A stretch of DNA of 64,000 nt from Rheinheimera pleomorphica (lineage in GTDB: Bacteria; Pseudomonadota; Gammaproteobacteria; Enterobacterales; Alteromonadaceae), in assembly GCF_011634895.1 (NCBI RefSeq), contig NZ_SIRR01000007.1:310001-374000 (forward strand), written 5' to 3'. The translations under genes and the position numbers were made by a program. The stretch's first letter is position 1. Each line of letters starts with the position of its first letter. The notes beneath the pieces are model-generated. The model saw nothing but the letters and a program-made list of their open reading frames with translations. It ran no database searches and was not told the origin of the DNA. Of this stretch, positions 47,218 to 54,951 are shown one piece after another.

Positions 47218-47773
47218 CGATGTGCGCCATTGCACTTTGTGTGCACCACAGTTGCCACTGGCGCCACGGCCAATACTGCAATGGCATCCCTCTGCCCGCA
47301 TTCTGATCGCGGGCCAGGCACCCGGGCGAAAAGCGCATGACGCTGAAAGGCCGTTTGCCGATGCCAGTGGCGAGCGGTTACGTGCCTGGCTGGGGCTTAG
47401 CGAACAGCAGTTTTACAACCCTAAGCTGGTGGCCATATTGCCAATGGGCTTTTGCTTTCCCGGCCGCGGCAACAGCGGTGATTTACCGCCACGGCCGGAA
47501 TGTGCGTCAACCTGGCGCCAGGCGCTGTTAGAACCGTTAAAGCATCTGCAACTTACTGTTGTGATTGGCCAATACGCCCAGGCCTGGCATCTGCCTGATG
47601 CGAAAAGCTCGCTGACTGAAACCGTTGCCGCCTGGCAGCAATACTGGCCGGATATTATACCGCTGCCACACCCCAGCCCGCGCAATAATATTTGGCTAAA
47701 GCGCAACCCCTGGTTTGCAGAGCAGCTGCTGCCGCAGCTGCAGCAAGCTGTCCAGGACGTATTAGCTAGATAG
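47210..47773 (+). CDS. Uracil-DNA glycosylase superfamily protein
   Basis: 187 residues from ATG 47210 (an in-frame ATG at 47195 is also possible; both overlap the previous gene). Contains DVRHCTLCAPQLPLAPRPIL, AGQAPGRKAHDAERPFAD (motif A of the UDG fold) and IPLPHPSPRNNIWLKRNPWF (motif B-like). Related proteins are annotated as uracil-DNA glycosylase family, though a base-excision role for this branch is not proven. Lacks the four-Cys Fe-S set of family 4 except for two N-terminal cysteines. Confidence 0.85.
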   Translation: MLDDVRHCTLCAPQLPLAPRPILQWHPSARILIAGQAPGRKAHDAERPFADASGERLRAWLGLSEQQFYNPKLVAILPMGFCFPGRGNSGDLPPRPECASTWRQALLEPLKHLQLTVVIGQYAQAWHLPDAKSSLTETVAAWQQYWPDIIPLPHPSPRNNIWLKRNPWFAEQLLPQLQQAVQDVLAR

Positions 47774-47782
47774 TGAAAAAAT

Positions 47783-47807
47783 AAAACCCGCCACAAAGCG
47801 GGTTTTT
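47783..47807. terminator. Bidirectional terminator
   Basis: AAAACCCGC (47783-47791), loop CACAAA, GCGGGTTTT (47798-47806) with an extra T. Lies between the convergent glycosylase-like and YdgA-like genes. Confidence 0.9.
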
Positions 47808-47826
47808 ACGGTAATAAATCCGCCGT

Positions 47827-48777
47827 TTAATTGGCTTGCAGTTTCACGTTGGCAAACTTAATCATCGCTTCCGGGCTGACCATATGTTCGGCCAGTTCAC
47901 CACTTTGTACTTTGGCGAATTGCAGAGGCTCGGTAAAGCCGAAGCTTAAGCTGAGCTTCTCTGGCTTGCTGATAAAATCGCTCAGGCTTTGCTTCATATC
48001 AGTTGGTATCTGCTCTATCGCCGCAATGTTGGCCAGAGCCAGGCCCTGGGCGGTGGCAAAGTCCGGGGTTTGGCCCTGTTCTGCCATCAACGCCAGAGTG
48101 CGCTCGATAAAGCCATTATTTTCAATGCTGATAGCACCATTTCTCAGGGCACCTGTTGCCAACTTTTCCAGCATCTGGCCGACATAGGCCTCATCAGCGG
48201 CCAGGGCTTGTTGCTGCTCTGGCGGCAGCGCGCTGATCTCTTTCGCAAATTGCCAGAACTGCTGCATTTGCGCCAGGCTAAAGCTGTAGTTCAACGCAAA
48301 TTCGTCGTTGATGCGGGTTTGCTGGTTAAACATCAGCTCACCACTGTCGTTGTAGGCATAGTCGTAATCACCGTGCAGGGCCAGACCCTGCAAATAGGCG
48401 CTGGTTTGTGGCGGCAGCATTTGCAGTACGGCCGCCGCCGCTTTAATGCCACTAATTTTCACACTGCCGCTATCAGACAGTCCTTGTGGCTGCAACCCCT
48501 TCATCTGCACCATATCGGCCGTGGCAACGGTGCCCATTTCGCCCATAGCAACGGCCAGGCCACTAATGCTGTAGCTGGACGTCAGCACATTGGCTGAGAT
48601 GTCCTGATAACTCAGGCTGATTTCAGGCATCTCACCGTCTGCAGCCATATCGCGGTAGCTTTGGTTGGCTTGCTCTAACTGCTGCTTAATGGCGTCCTCT
48701 GCCTGCATATTGGCAAAATACAGACCGCCGCCAGCTGCAACAGCTACGACCAGCAGTGCTAGCACGGATTTTTTCAT
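47827..48777 (-). CDS. DUF945/YdgA-like membrane-anchored protein
   Basis: 316 residues. One N-terminal membrane anchor (SVLALLVVAVAAGGGLYFA) and a long periplasmic part with helices. The layout and segments such as ADMVQMKGLQPQGLSDSGSV and FALNYSFSLAQMQQF fit the DUF945 (YdgA) group of unknown function; assignment is tentative. Divergent from the two-component regulator with 115 bases between starts. Confidence 0.75.
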   Translation of the reverse strand: MKKSVLALLVVAVAAGGGLYFANMQAEDAIKQQLEQANQSYRDMAADGEMPEISLSYQDISANVLTSSYSISGLAVAMGEMGTVATADMVQMKGLQPQGLSDSGSVKISGIKAAAAVLQMLPPQTSAYLQGLALHGDYDYAYNDSGELMFNQQTRINDEFALNYSFSLAQMQQFWQFAKEISALPPEQQQALAADEAYVGQMLEKLATGALRNGAISIENNGFIERTLALMAEQGQTPDFATAQGLALANIAAIEQIPTDMKQSLSDFISKPEKLSLSFGFTEPLQFAKVQSGELAEHMVSPEAMIKFANVKLQAN

Positions 48778-48892
48778 TTTTCAGTCCTTTTACTGTGAGA
48801 TAACTGCGGTGGATGTTAACACAGGGTTTCACTGTTGCACGATGGCAATTTCGGTGTATGCTGCCGCTTTTTTAATTTGTAATCTATGTGGT

Positions 48893-49588
48893 ATGAAATC
48901 CGGACAGGTTGTTTACGTTGAAGACGATGCCAGCATTGCCGATATTACCTTGCGTTATCTGCAGCAGGCTGGTTTGAATGTAGAGTACTTTAATAGTGCG
49001 ACAGCAGCGCAACGGGCATTGCACAACCTGCCGTGTGATGTGGCCGTTTTGGACATTAATTTGCCCGATGGCAGTGGTTTAGATTTATTGCAACTAGCGA
49101 TGCAGCGCCATATCGCTACATTAATGGTAACCGCCCGGGTGAGCGAAGCGCAGCGGATAGAGGGCCTGCAGTTGGGGGCGGATGACTATCTGTGCAAACC
49201 TTACAGCCCGCGGGAGCTGGTGCTGCGGGTGCAGGCGTTGCTGCGGCGCACTAACAATGGCAGCCAGCAAAGCCAGTGGCGGTTTGACGGCATGATGCTG
49301 GATCTTAACGCGCAGCAAGTGTGGCTTGACGATGTACCGCTTAGCCTGACGCCGTCTGAGTTCGCGCTGTTAAAGACCTTAGCGCAGCAACCTTTGCGGG
49401 TGTTTTCCCGCGCCGCCTTGCTCGACGCAGTATGGCCGCAACAGCACGATGTTACTGAACGCAGTGTCGACACCCATATGGTTAACCTGCGCAAGAAACT
49501 CGGTGAACAGCGTAGTAATCCGCGTTTTATCCAAACCCGGCATGGTGCCGGTTATCAGTTTATTGGCCGTCGCAGCTATGACACTTAA
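48893..49588 (+). CDS. OmpR-family response regulator
   Basis: 231 residues from ATG 48893; the open frame reaches 228 bases further upstream but that part is the antisense of the neighbouring gene. Receiver domain with Asp54 (AVLDINLPDGSG) and Lys in YLCKPYSPREL, then a winged HTH (LTPSEFALLKTLAQQPLRVF, RSVDTHMVNLRKKLG). Overlaps the histidine kinase gene by 11 bases. Target genes unknown; the aspartyl protease-like gene after the kinase is a candidate. Confidence 0.93.
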   Translation: MKSGQVVYVEDDASIADITLRYLQQAGLNVEYFNSATAAQRALHNLPCDVAVLDINLPDGSGLDLLQLAMQRHIATLMVTARVSEAQRIEGLQLGADDYLCKPYSPRELVLRVQALLRRTNNGSQQSQWRFDGMMLDLNAQQVWLDDVPLSLTPSEFALLKTLAQQPLRVFSRAALLDAVWPQQHDVTERSVDTHMVNLRKKLGEQRSNPRFIQTRHGAGYQFIGRRSYDT

Positions 49589-50954
49589 AACAAAAATTGC
49601 CTTAATTGTTGCCAGTTGCACCCTGCTGATGCTGGGCAGTTATTATCTGCTGTCACTGCACAGCGCCCGTAATGCCATCGTCGATTTTAATAAACGCAGT
49701 GCGCTGACCATGGCCAAGCTGGAGTTGGATAACGATGAGGTGCAGTTGTATTTGCCCAGCATAATGCAGCGCCACCCCGAGTCGATATTGGCGGCGTTAG
49801 CCGCGCAATTTAACGGTTATGCCTTTATTCTGCTGGATAGCGGGCAGCTGATTGGCAGCTCGCTGCCAGATGAGGTGCAGTTAAGTGCGCAAGCTCAAGG
49901 CAACGGCTTTCAGTTTGTGCTTAAACAAGCCGCTATGTCGCCGTCAGTTATTAGTTTTCCTGCTGCGCCAGAGCCGGTGGCAATAACAGGCCTTAGCCAG
50001 GCCGGCTTGTATTGGCTGCCAATGGCCTGGCTAGATCTTGGCCAGCAACAGGATAGCCTGGCAGCGCAGCTGAATAACCGTTTTATGCAGTTGTTTTTAC
50101 TGTTGTCGCTACTGGCGGTGCTCTTGGCCTGGCTGGGTGCCCGTTGGTTGCTAAAACCGGTGCAGCAGCTATTGCAGGGTTTTAATGCGCTGCGACAGGG
50201 CGAGTTGGGCCAGCGTATCCACAGTACGCGGCGCGATGAAATGGGCCAGTTGTTCGATGGCTTTAATCATCTGGCTGATGGTTTGCAGCGGCTGGATCAA
50301 CAATACCGGCAAATGAGTGCCGACATCGCACATGAGCTGCGTACGCCGCTGGCTGCGGTAGTAGCAAGGCTGGAAGCGATGCAGGACGGCGTTGTCAGCA
50401 CTGAACCTGCCCAACTGGCGCAATTGCAAACGGATGTGATGCGGATTAGCCGTATTATTGATGATCTTAATCTGTTGTCGTTAACCGAGGCAGGCCAGCT
50501 GCAGTTAACGTTGCAGCCAGTTGATGTGAGCGCCCTTTTGACGGATCTGCAACTAAGCTATCAGGCTCAGGCCGATACCGCTGCGGTGCAATTAATAGTA
50601 CAGGCCGGGCAGGGCTTAACAGTGCAGGCCGATGCGGCGCGCTTACGGCAGGTACTGAGTAATCTTTTGAATAATGCCTTTCGCTACGGCAGCAGTGGCG
50701 GCGTGGTAAAACTTACCGCGCTGCCGCTTAACGGGCGAATAGCGATCTATGTTGAAGACAAAGGACCAGGCCTGAGCGACGAGCTACTGGCGAAATTATT
50801 TCAACGTTTTAACCATTCTCGCAGCCAGGGCGGCTCAGGCCTCGGCCTGGCGATATGCTATCAGTTGTGTCAGCTGATGCAGGCCAATATTGCGGCCAAA
50901 GCGGGGCAGGCCGGCGGTTTGTCTGTCTGTATCAGTCTGAAAGCGGCTTTATAA
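49578..50954 (+). CDS. Sensor histidine kinase
   Basis: 458 residues from ATG 49578 within the end of the regulator gene. TM1 near 8-25, periplasmic loop about 130 residues, TM2 near 165-190 (FLLLSLLAVLLAWLGARWLL), HAMP, H-box SADIAHELRTPLAAV, N-box LSNLLNNAFRYG, G-boxes VEDKGPGLSD and GGSGLGLAI. Baes/Rst-type organisation. Signal unknown. Confidence 0.93.
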   Translation: MTLKTKIALIVASCTLLMLGSYYLLSLHSARNAIVDFNKRSALTMAKLELDNDEVQLYLPSIMQRHPESILAALAAQFNGYAFILLDSGQLIGSSLPDEVQLSAQAQGNGFQFVLKQAAMSPSVISFPAAPEPVAITGLSQAGLYWLPMAWLDLGQQQDSLAAQLNNRFMQLFLLLSLLAVLLAWLGARWLLKPVQQLLQGFNALRQGELGQRIHSTRRDEMGQLFDGFNHLADGLQRLDQQYRQMSADIAHELRTPLAAVVARLEAMQDGVVSTEPAQLAQLQTDVMRISRIIDDLNLLSLTEAGQLQLTLQPVDVSALLTDLQLSYQAQADTAAVQLIVQAGQGLTVQADAARLRQVLSNLLNNAFRYGSSGGVVKLTALPLNGRIAIYVEDKGPGLSDELLAKLFQRFNHSRSQGGSGLGLAICYQLCQLMQANIAAKAGQAGGLSVCISLKAAL

Positions 50955-51042
50955 CGCTGACCGCAGTTTTTAACCGATGCTGATAATTTCCTGACAATTG
51001 CGCCGTAAAGTGCCATCAAACCAAATTGATGGAGACGAAAAA

Positions 51043-51927
51043 ATGCGACAAGCCCCGATTTTATCTGCGTTAGCCCTGTTATCCGTTGTGGTGCCTGCTG
51101 AAGCAGCAGTAACGAGTTACAGCATGCCAATGCACTTGAATGACAGAGGTCATGCTTATGTCTATGCCAGTTTCAACGGTCTGCCAGACCATCCGATGAT
51201 TGTAGACTCTGCGGCGCAGCAAGGCGTGTTGCCGCTGACATTACTGGCACCCTTAGCGCTGCACGCCGACAAACTGGATACGACCACTGTCACCTCTGCT
51301 ACCGGCACCACGGAAATGACAGAAGGCGTTGTCGACAGCACGGCGGTCGGTGGTGCTTTGCAAGCTGAACAGGAATATATCTTTGCCGATATGAGTGGCC
51401 TGAGCCTGCCCGATGGCACACAACCCGGGCTACTGGGCCATGACTTTTTACGCCACTATTGTGTTGATATGAACTTTGCCGAACAGAGGCTGACATTAAC
51501 CCCCGGTCAATGTGACAGCGCCAGCCTGAACACGCTGCATGTGGTGGATATCGACAGCAGCACCAGCTTGATCCGGGCCAGTGCGGTATTTAACGGCCAG
51601 GCGGCCGATGTGTTGTTTGACACCGGTGCACACCATAGTTTTATTAATTCGGCCTTAGCCCAGCAGTTAACGGGTCTTACGGTAACAGGTGAGGAGCAAA
51701 CCCAGGGCTTAACCGGCCCGGCGCAGCCGCGCAAGGTACTGCAGGGGCTGGGTTATCAACTTGGCAATGCACAAGTATCTGAGCCTAAGGCCTTTCAGGC
51801 CGACCTGCACGTATTTACGCAGTTAGGCTATCAGGATAAACCCTTTATGCTGATGGGGCTGCGTGCCTTTCGCAATGGCCGGCTGGTGCTGGATTACGCT
51901 AATCAAAAGCTGTATTTCCGTCAGTAA
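51043..51927 (+). CDS. Exported pepsin/retropepsin-like aspartyl protease
   Basis: 294 residues from ATG 51043 (GGAGA upstream). Signal peptide ends near AEAAV. Two half-domains: the first with MIVDSAAQQGVLPL, where the expected D-S/T-G is DSA, and the second with VLFDTGAHHSFIN, a full DTG motif. Such bacterial aspartyl proteases may be active as a pseudo-dimer; the Ala in the first motif may reduce activity. Follows the two-component system on the same strand after an 88-base gap and may be under its control. Confidence 0.82.
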   Translation: MRQAPILSALALLSVVVPAEAAVTSYSMPMHLNDRGHAYVYASFNGLPDHPMIVDSAAQQGVLPLTLLAPLALHADKLDTTTVTSATGTTEMTEGVVDSTAVGGALQAEQEYIFADMSGLSLPDGTQPGLLGHDFLRHYCVDMNFAEQRLTLTPGQCDSASLNTLHVVDIDSSTSLIRASAVFNGQAADVLFDTGAHHSFINSALAQQLTGLTVTGEEQTQGLTGPAQPRKVLQGLGYQLGNAQVSEPKAFQADLHVFTQLGYQDKPFMLMGLRAFRNGRLVLDYANQKLYFRQ

Positions 51928-51972
51928 GCCTGCTAACGTCAACGCCAATGGCGGCTTCAGAGGTATGGCAGA

Positions 51973-52605
51973 ATGGCAGACTACTTTCACTGGTTCGATT
52001 TACTCGGCATCGCCGTATTTGCCATCTCCGGTACGCTGGCGGCCTGGCGCAATCAAATGGATGGCTTTGGCGTTATTGTACTGGCCAGTGTTACGGCCAT
52101 CGGTGGCGGCACCCTGCGCGACCTTATTCTTGATGTGCCGGTGATCTGGATAAACAACAACAGCTACTTTTACGCTATTTTTATCGCCGCTATCGGCACC
52201 ATTTTGCTGCTGCGTAACCGTTTAACCATTCCACACAATACGCTGCAGCTGTTTGATGCGTTAGGGTTGGCGTTTTTTGTGATAATGGGCACGCAAAAGG
52301 CACTGGATTACGGTACCTCTACCATGGTGGCGATACTGCTTGGCACCATGAGCGGCGTCTGCGGCGGTATGATCCGTGACGTGTTGTGCCGCGAAGTACC
52401 AATGGTGTTTCGTGGTGAGCTCTATGCTGTTACCTGTATCTTTGGTGGTATGGTCTACACTGGTTTGCTGGCGCTGGGCGTGGCGCAACTGCCGGCCATG
52501 CTAAGTGGTATGGTGGCGCTGTTGCTGCTGCGCTTAGCTGCGATGAAGTGGCAGTTGACGATACCGGTATTCAGCAAACATCATAACGAGTTGAACGAGC
52601 CTTAA
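51973..52605 (+). CDS. TRIC/YicG-type cation channel family protein (UPF0126)
   Basis: 210 residues, seven predicted membrane helices in two similar halves: DLLGIAVFAISGTLAAWRNQ with ASVTAIGGGTLRDLIL, and DALGLAFFVIMGTQKALDYG with GTMSGVCGGMIRDVLCREVP. The two GGG/GGMxRD elements are the hallmark of prokaryotic TRIC channels. Inner membrane; some relatives have been linked to glycine transport or potassium flux. Confidence 0.92.
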   Translation: MADYFHWFDLLGIAVFAISGTLAAWRNQMDGFGVIVLASVTAIGGGTLRDLILDVPVIWINNNSYFYAIFIAAIGTILLLRNRLTIPHNTLQLFDALGLAFFVIMGTQKALDYGTSTMVAILLGTMSGVCGGMIRDVLCREVPMVFRGELYAVTCIFGGMVYTGLLALGVAQLPAMLSGMVALLLLRLAAMKWQLTIPVFSKHHNELNEP

Positions 52606-52703
52606 GCTGGCGCCGTGTTAGCGTTGATTAGCTTAATCCAGAACAATTTTTCCGTCATAAAATCGCGTTAGACTGCCGCAAATTTACCTGAGCGGAGGTT
52701 TTT

Positions 52704-53783
52704 ATGGCCAACCACAATCCACATCGTGTTTATATTCCGACTAATGCCCGTGCTAATCAGTATCTGTTGGCAGAGTTTAAGCCAGATGCTGCCTTCTATC
52801 AGCAGTTTGACAGCGCTGAGCAGGCTTATCAGCAGCTGGCGCAGCAGCTGTTTAGCCTGGCAGACGCCGCGGGCTTGCGCAATGTGCAGTTAATTGCCAA
52901 TGATAAGCTGCCGGTGGTACGGTTTCATCAGGAAGCCTACAGTCTGCAAACGGAAAAGCAGATCCTGTTTTTTTATAACCCTAAATACCATGAGGCGCAG
53001 GGCTTGTTCAGTACTGCCGGTTACACTGCGCGTAAGATCCGCGCGGTGTTTTTAGCCACCGGCGATGAGCTACGCAGTGAAGCGGCCGCCTTTCACACTA
53101 AGGTGCTGCAACTGCTGCAAAGCTGGCAACAGCAGCTACCCGGCAAACCGGCCATAAAGCTGCGTGATCACCAACATTTGTCCTACGACTTATTTGCCAG
53201 ACAAAAGGGCCACAAAGAAAGCTATGGCTACAAGCTGCGTGGTTTGTATCCGCGTTACCGCGCCCGCCAATGCACTTTACCCGACGAGCACAGCGAAATT
53301 ACCTATGTCACGGTAACCTTGCCGCTAACCCGGGCGATTAAGCAGCAGTTGCTTAGCCGCGATGCGACAGATTTCAGCCCGCTGTATCAGCAGTTACAGC
53401 AACAGTTTGCCACGGCCTGTGCCGGTAAAAAGTTGGACCGGCTGGCGCTGGTGGCGAATGGTTTGATACCGGTAGTGCGCAGCAGCAAATGGGATCAAAC
53501 CGAACAAAACAGTGAATTGCAAAAAGTCAGCTTTAACCCGCAGTGCAACGAGGGGCAACTGCTGGCGTTCTGGCAGGCCGATAAACTGGTCGACACAGCA
53601 CATTTTATTATTGTCGCCGACAGCGACGACAATACTGAGTTTGGTTATGGCCGTTTTATGAATCAGGTCGAGGCGGCTGTTCGCAGTTTTGCCGATACAC
53701 TGCAGCTGTCACCTGAGCGGCAGGACTTAATGCTGCGGTTTTATCAGCATATCAGCTATGTACTACCCGCCGATCTCAGTTAA
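52704..53783 (+). CDS. DUF3083-family protein
   Basis: 359 residues, soluble, no signal peptide. It has two related halves (KVYIPTNARANQYLLAEFK-like start with IANDKLPVVRFH, and VTVTLPLTRAIKQQLL with VANGLIPVVRSSKWDQ), so it seems to be an internal duplication. I place it in DUF3083, a family of Shewanella/Alteromonadales-type bacteria with no known function. GGAGG before the ATG; ends at a GGCCGCTTG hairpin. Confidence 0.75.
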   Translation: MANHNPHRVYIPTNARANQYLLAEFKPDAAFYQQFDSAEQAYQQLAQQLFSLADAAGLRNVQLIANDKLPVVRFHQEAYSLQTEKQILFFYNPKYHEAQGLFSTAGYTARKIRAVFLATGDELRSEAAAFHTKVLQLLQSWQQQLPGKPAIKLRDHQHLSYDLFARQKGHKESYGYKLRGLYPRYRARQCTLPDEHSEITYVTVTLPLTRAIKQQLLSRDATDFSPLYQQLQQQFATACAGKKLDRLALVANGLIPVVRSSKWDQTEQNSELQKVSFNPQCNEGQLLAFWQADKLVDTAHFIIVADSDDNTEFGYGRFMNQVEAAVRSFADTLQLSPERQDLMLRFYQHISYVLPADLS

Positions 53784-53809
53784 TCAACCGTAAAATAAGG
53801 AACTTATCC

Positions 53810-53845
53810 GGCCGCTTGAATTCTTAGCAAGCGGCCTTATATATA
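53810..53845 (+). terminator. Terminator after DUF3083 gene
   Basis: GGCCGCTTG (53810-53818), loop AATTCTTAG, CAAGCGGCC (53828-53836), followed by TTATATAT. A good nine-base stem with a moderate T-rich tail. Confidence 0.75.
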
Positions 53846-53913
53846 ACAGGCTTTGCACTAACACACTGTTTTTACGGGAATGTCCCCGGCAACCAAAGAG
53901 GAAGGTAAAAACA

Positions 53914-53991
53914 ATGTCTCAGCGTATCCTGCCCTTTTACGTGGCTATACCGCCGCCAGCTGATTTTTCGCACCTGTCTAACCAGAACTAA
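53914..53991 (+). CDS. Possible 25-residue small protein or leader peptide
   Basis: MSQRILPFYVAIPPPADFSH plus LSNQN. The ATG has a long purine-rich ribosome site (AAAGAGGAAGGT) with good spacing, stronger than that of the ABC gene 22 bases downstream. It could be a small protein or a leader whose translation governs the ABC operon. No hydrophobic helix, no run of one amino acid. Too short for similarity by eye. Confidence 0.45.
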   Translation: MSQRILPFYVAIPPPADFSHLSNQN

Positions 53992-54012
53992 CCATGCTGC
54001 GGAGAATTGATC

Positions 54013-54951
54013 ATGCTACAGGTTTCACATTTAACGCGTCGTTATGGCGCTATGCTGGCGGTGAATAACGTCAGCTTTAGTATTAAACCCGGTGAAATCG
54101 TCGGCCTGTTGGGCCACAACGGTGCCGGTAAAACCACCATTATGAAAATGCTTACCGGCTATTTAGACGCCGACAGCGGCAGTATCAGTCTGAACGGTGC
54201 GGATATGGCCACAGATCGCGCGGCGATACAGGCGCAAATTGGCTACCTGCCGGAGAGCCTGCCGCTGTATCCGGATATGACAGTGGCCGACTATCTCGAT
54301 TACGCTGCTACGTTAAAAGGCTTAAGCGGTAAAGCAAAAACCGACGCTATCCGCTATGCCATCACTGCCACCGACATTGCCGTTAAATTGCTGGCGCCAA
54401 TCGCCACCTTATCCCGCGGTTTTAAACAGCGGGTCGGTGTGGCGCAGGCCATTTTAACCCGGCCGAAATTGCTGATCTTAGATGAGCCCACTAACGGCCT
54501 GGATCCGGCGCAAACCGAAGCCATGCGCAATTTAATCCGCGAGCTGGCCAGAGATGCCACCGTGATTTTATCCACCCACATCATGCAGGAGGTGGATGCG
54601 CTTTGTACCCAGGTGCTGATGCTGCGCGCCGGTGAGCTGGTGCTCGATAGCAGCTTGAGTGCCCTGCGCCAGAGCAATAGCGTGCAGCTACATAGCGATA
54701 TTAGTTTGCCAACCCTGCGTGACGCCTTGGCACCTGCTTTTAGCGCGGTAGATATCCGCCAGCTTGGCGCTGGCCAGTATCGCTTAACACTGAGTGATAC
54801 TCAGAGCGATCTTAACAGCCTGTGTCAGGCAACGACGCAGGCGGTGTTTAACGCCGGTGCCAGCTTAACCCAGCTGTTTATCGAGCAGCGCGATCTGGAA
54901 ACGGTTTTTCGTCAGCTTAACAGCAACGCGGAGGTGAAAGATGCAGCCTGA
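54013..54951 (+). CDS. ABC transporter ATP-binding protein, GldA-like
   Basis: 312 residues from ATG 54013 (GGAGA at seven bases; a TTG at 54007 is in frame). Walker A GHNGAGKTT at 34-42, Q-loop, signature LSRGFKQRVGVAQA, Walker B LLILDEPTNGLDPAQ, and H-loop STHIM. C-terminal domain of the GldA type. Energises the permease encoded next, with which it overlaps by 11 bases. Role in gliding-type (Gld) systems is the family name only; here it probably moves an envelope component. Confidence 0.92.
   Translation: MLQVSHLTRRYGAMLAVNNVSFSIKPGEIVGLLGHNGAGKTTIMKMLTGYLDADSGSISLNGADMATDRAAIQAQIGYLPESLPLYPDMTVADYLDYAATLKGLSGKAKTDAIRYAITATDIAVKLLAPIATLSRGFKQRVGVAQAILTRPKLLILDEPTNGLDPAQTEAMRNLIRELARDATVILSTHIMQEVDALCTQVLMLRAGELVLDSSLSALRQSNSVQLHSDISLPTLRDALAPAFSAVDIRQLGAGQYRLTLSDTQSDLNSLCQATTQAVFNAGASLTQLFIEQRDLETVFRQLNSNAEVKDAA

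Noticed and set aside
47989-48597. 202-aa plus-strand frame opposite the DUF945-like gene
   Set aside because: Antisense to a gene with a clear membrane anchor and terminator; no recognisable domain.
48665-48892. N-terminal extension of the response regulator
   Set aside because: Antisense to the divergent gene's start; receiver domains begin at the ATG at 48893.
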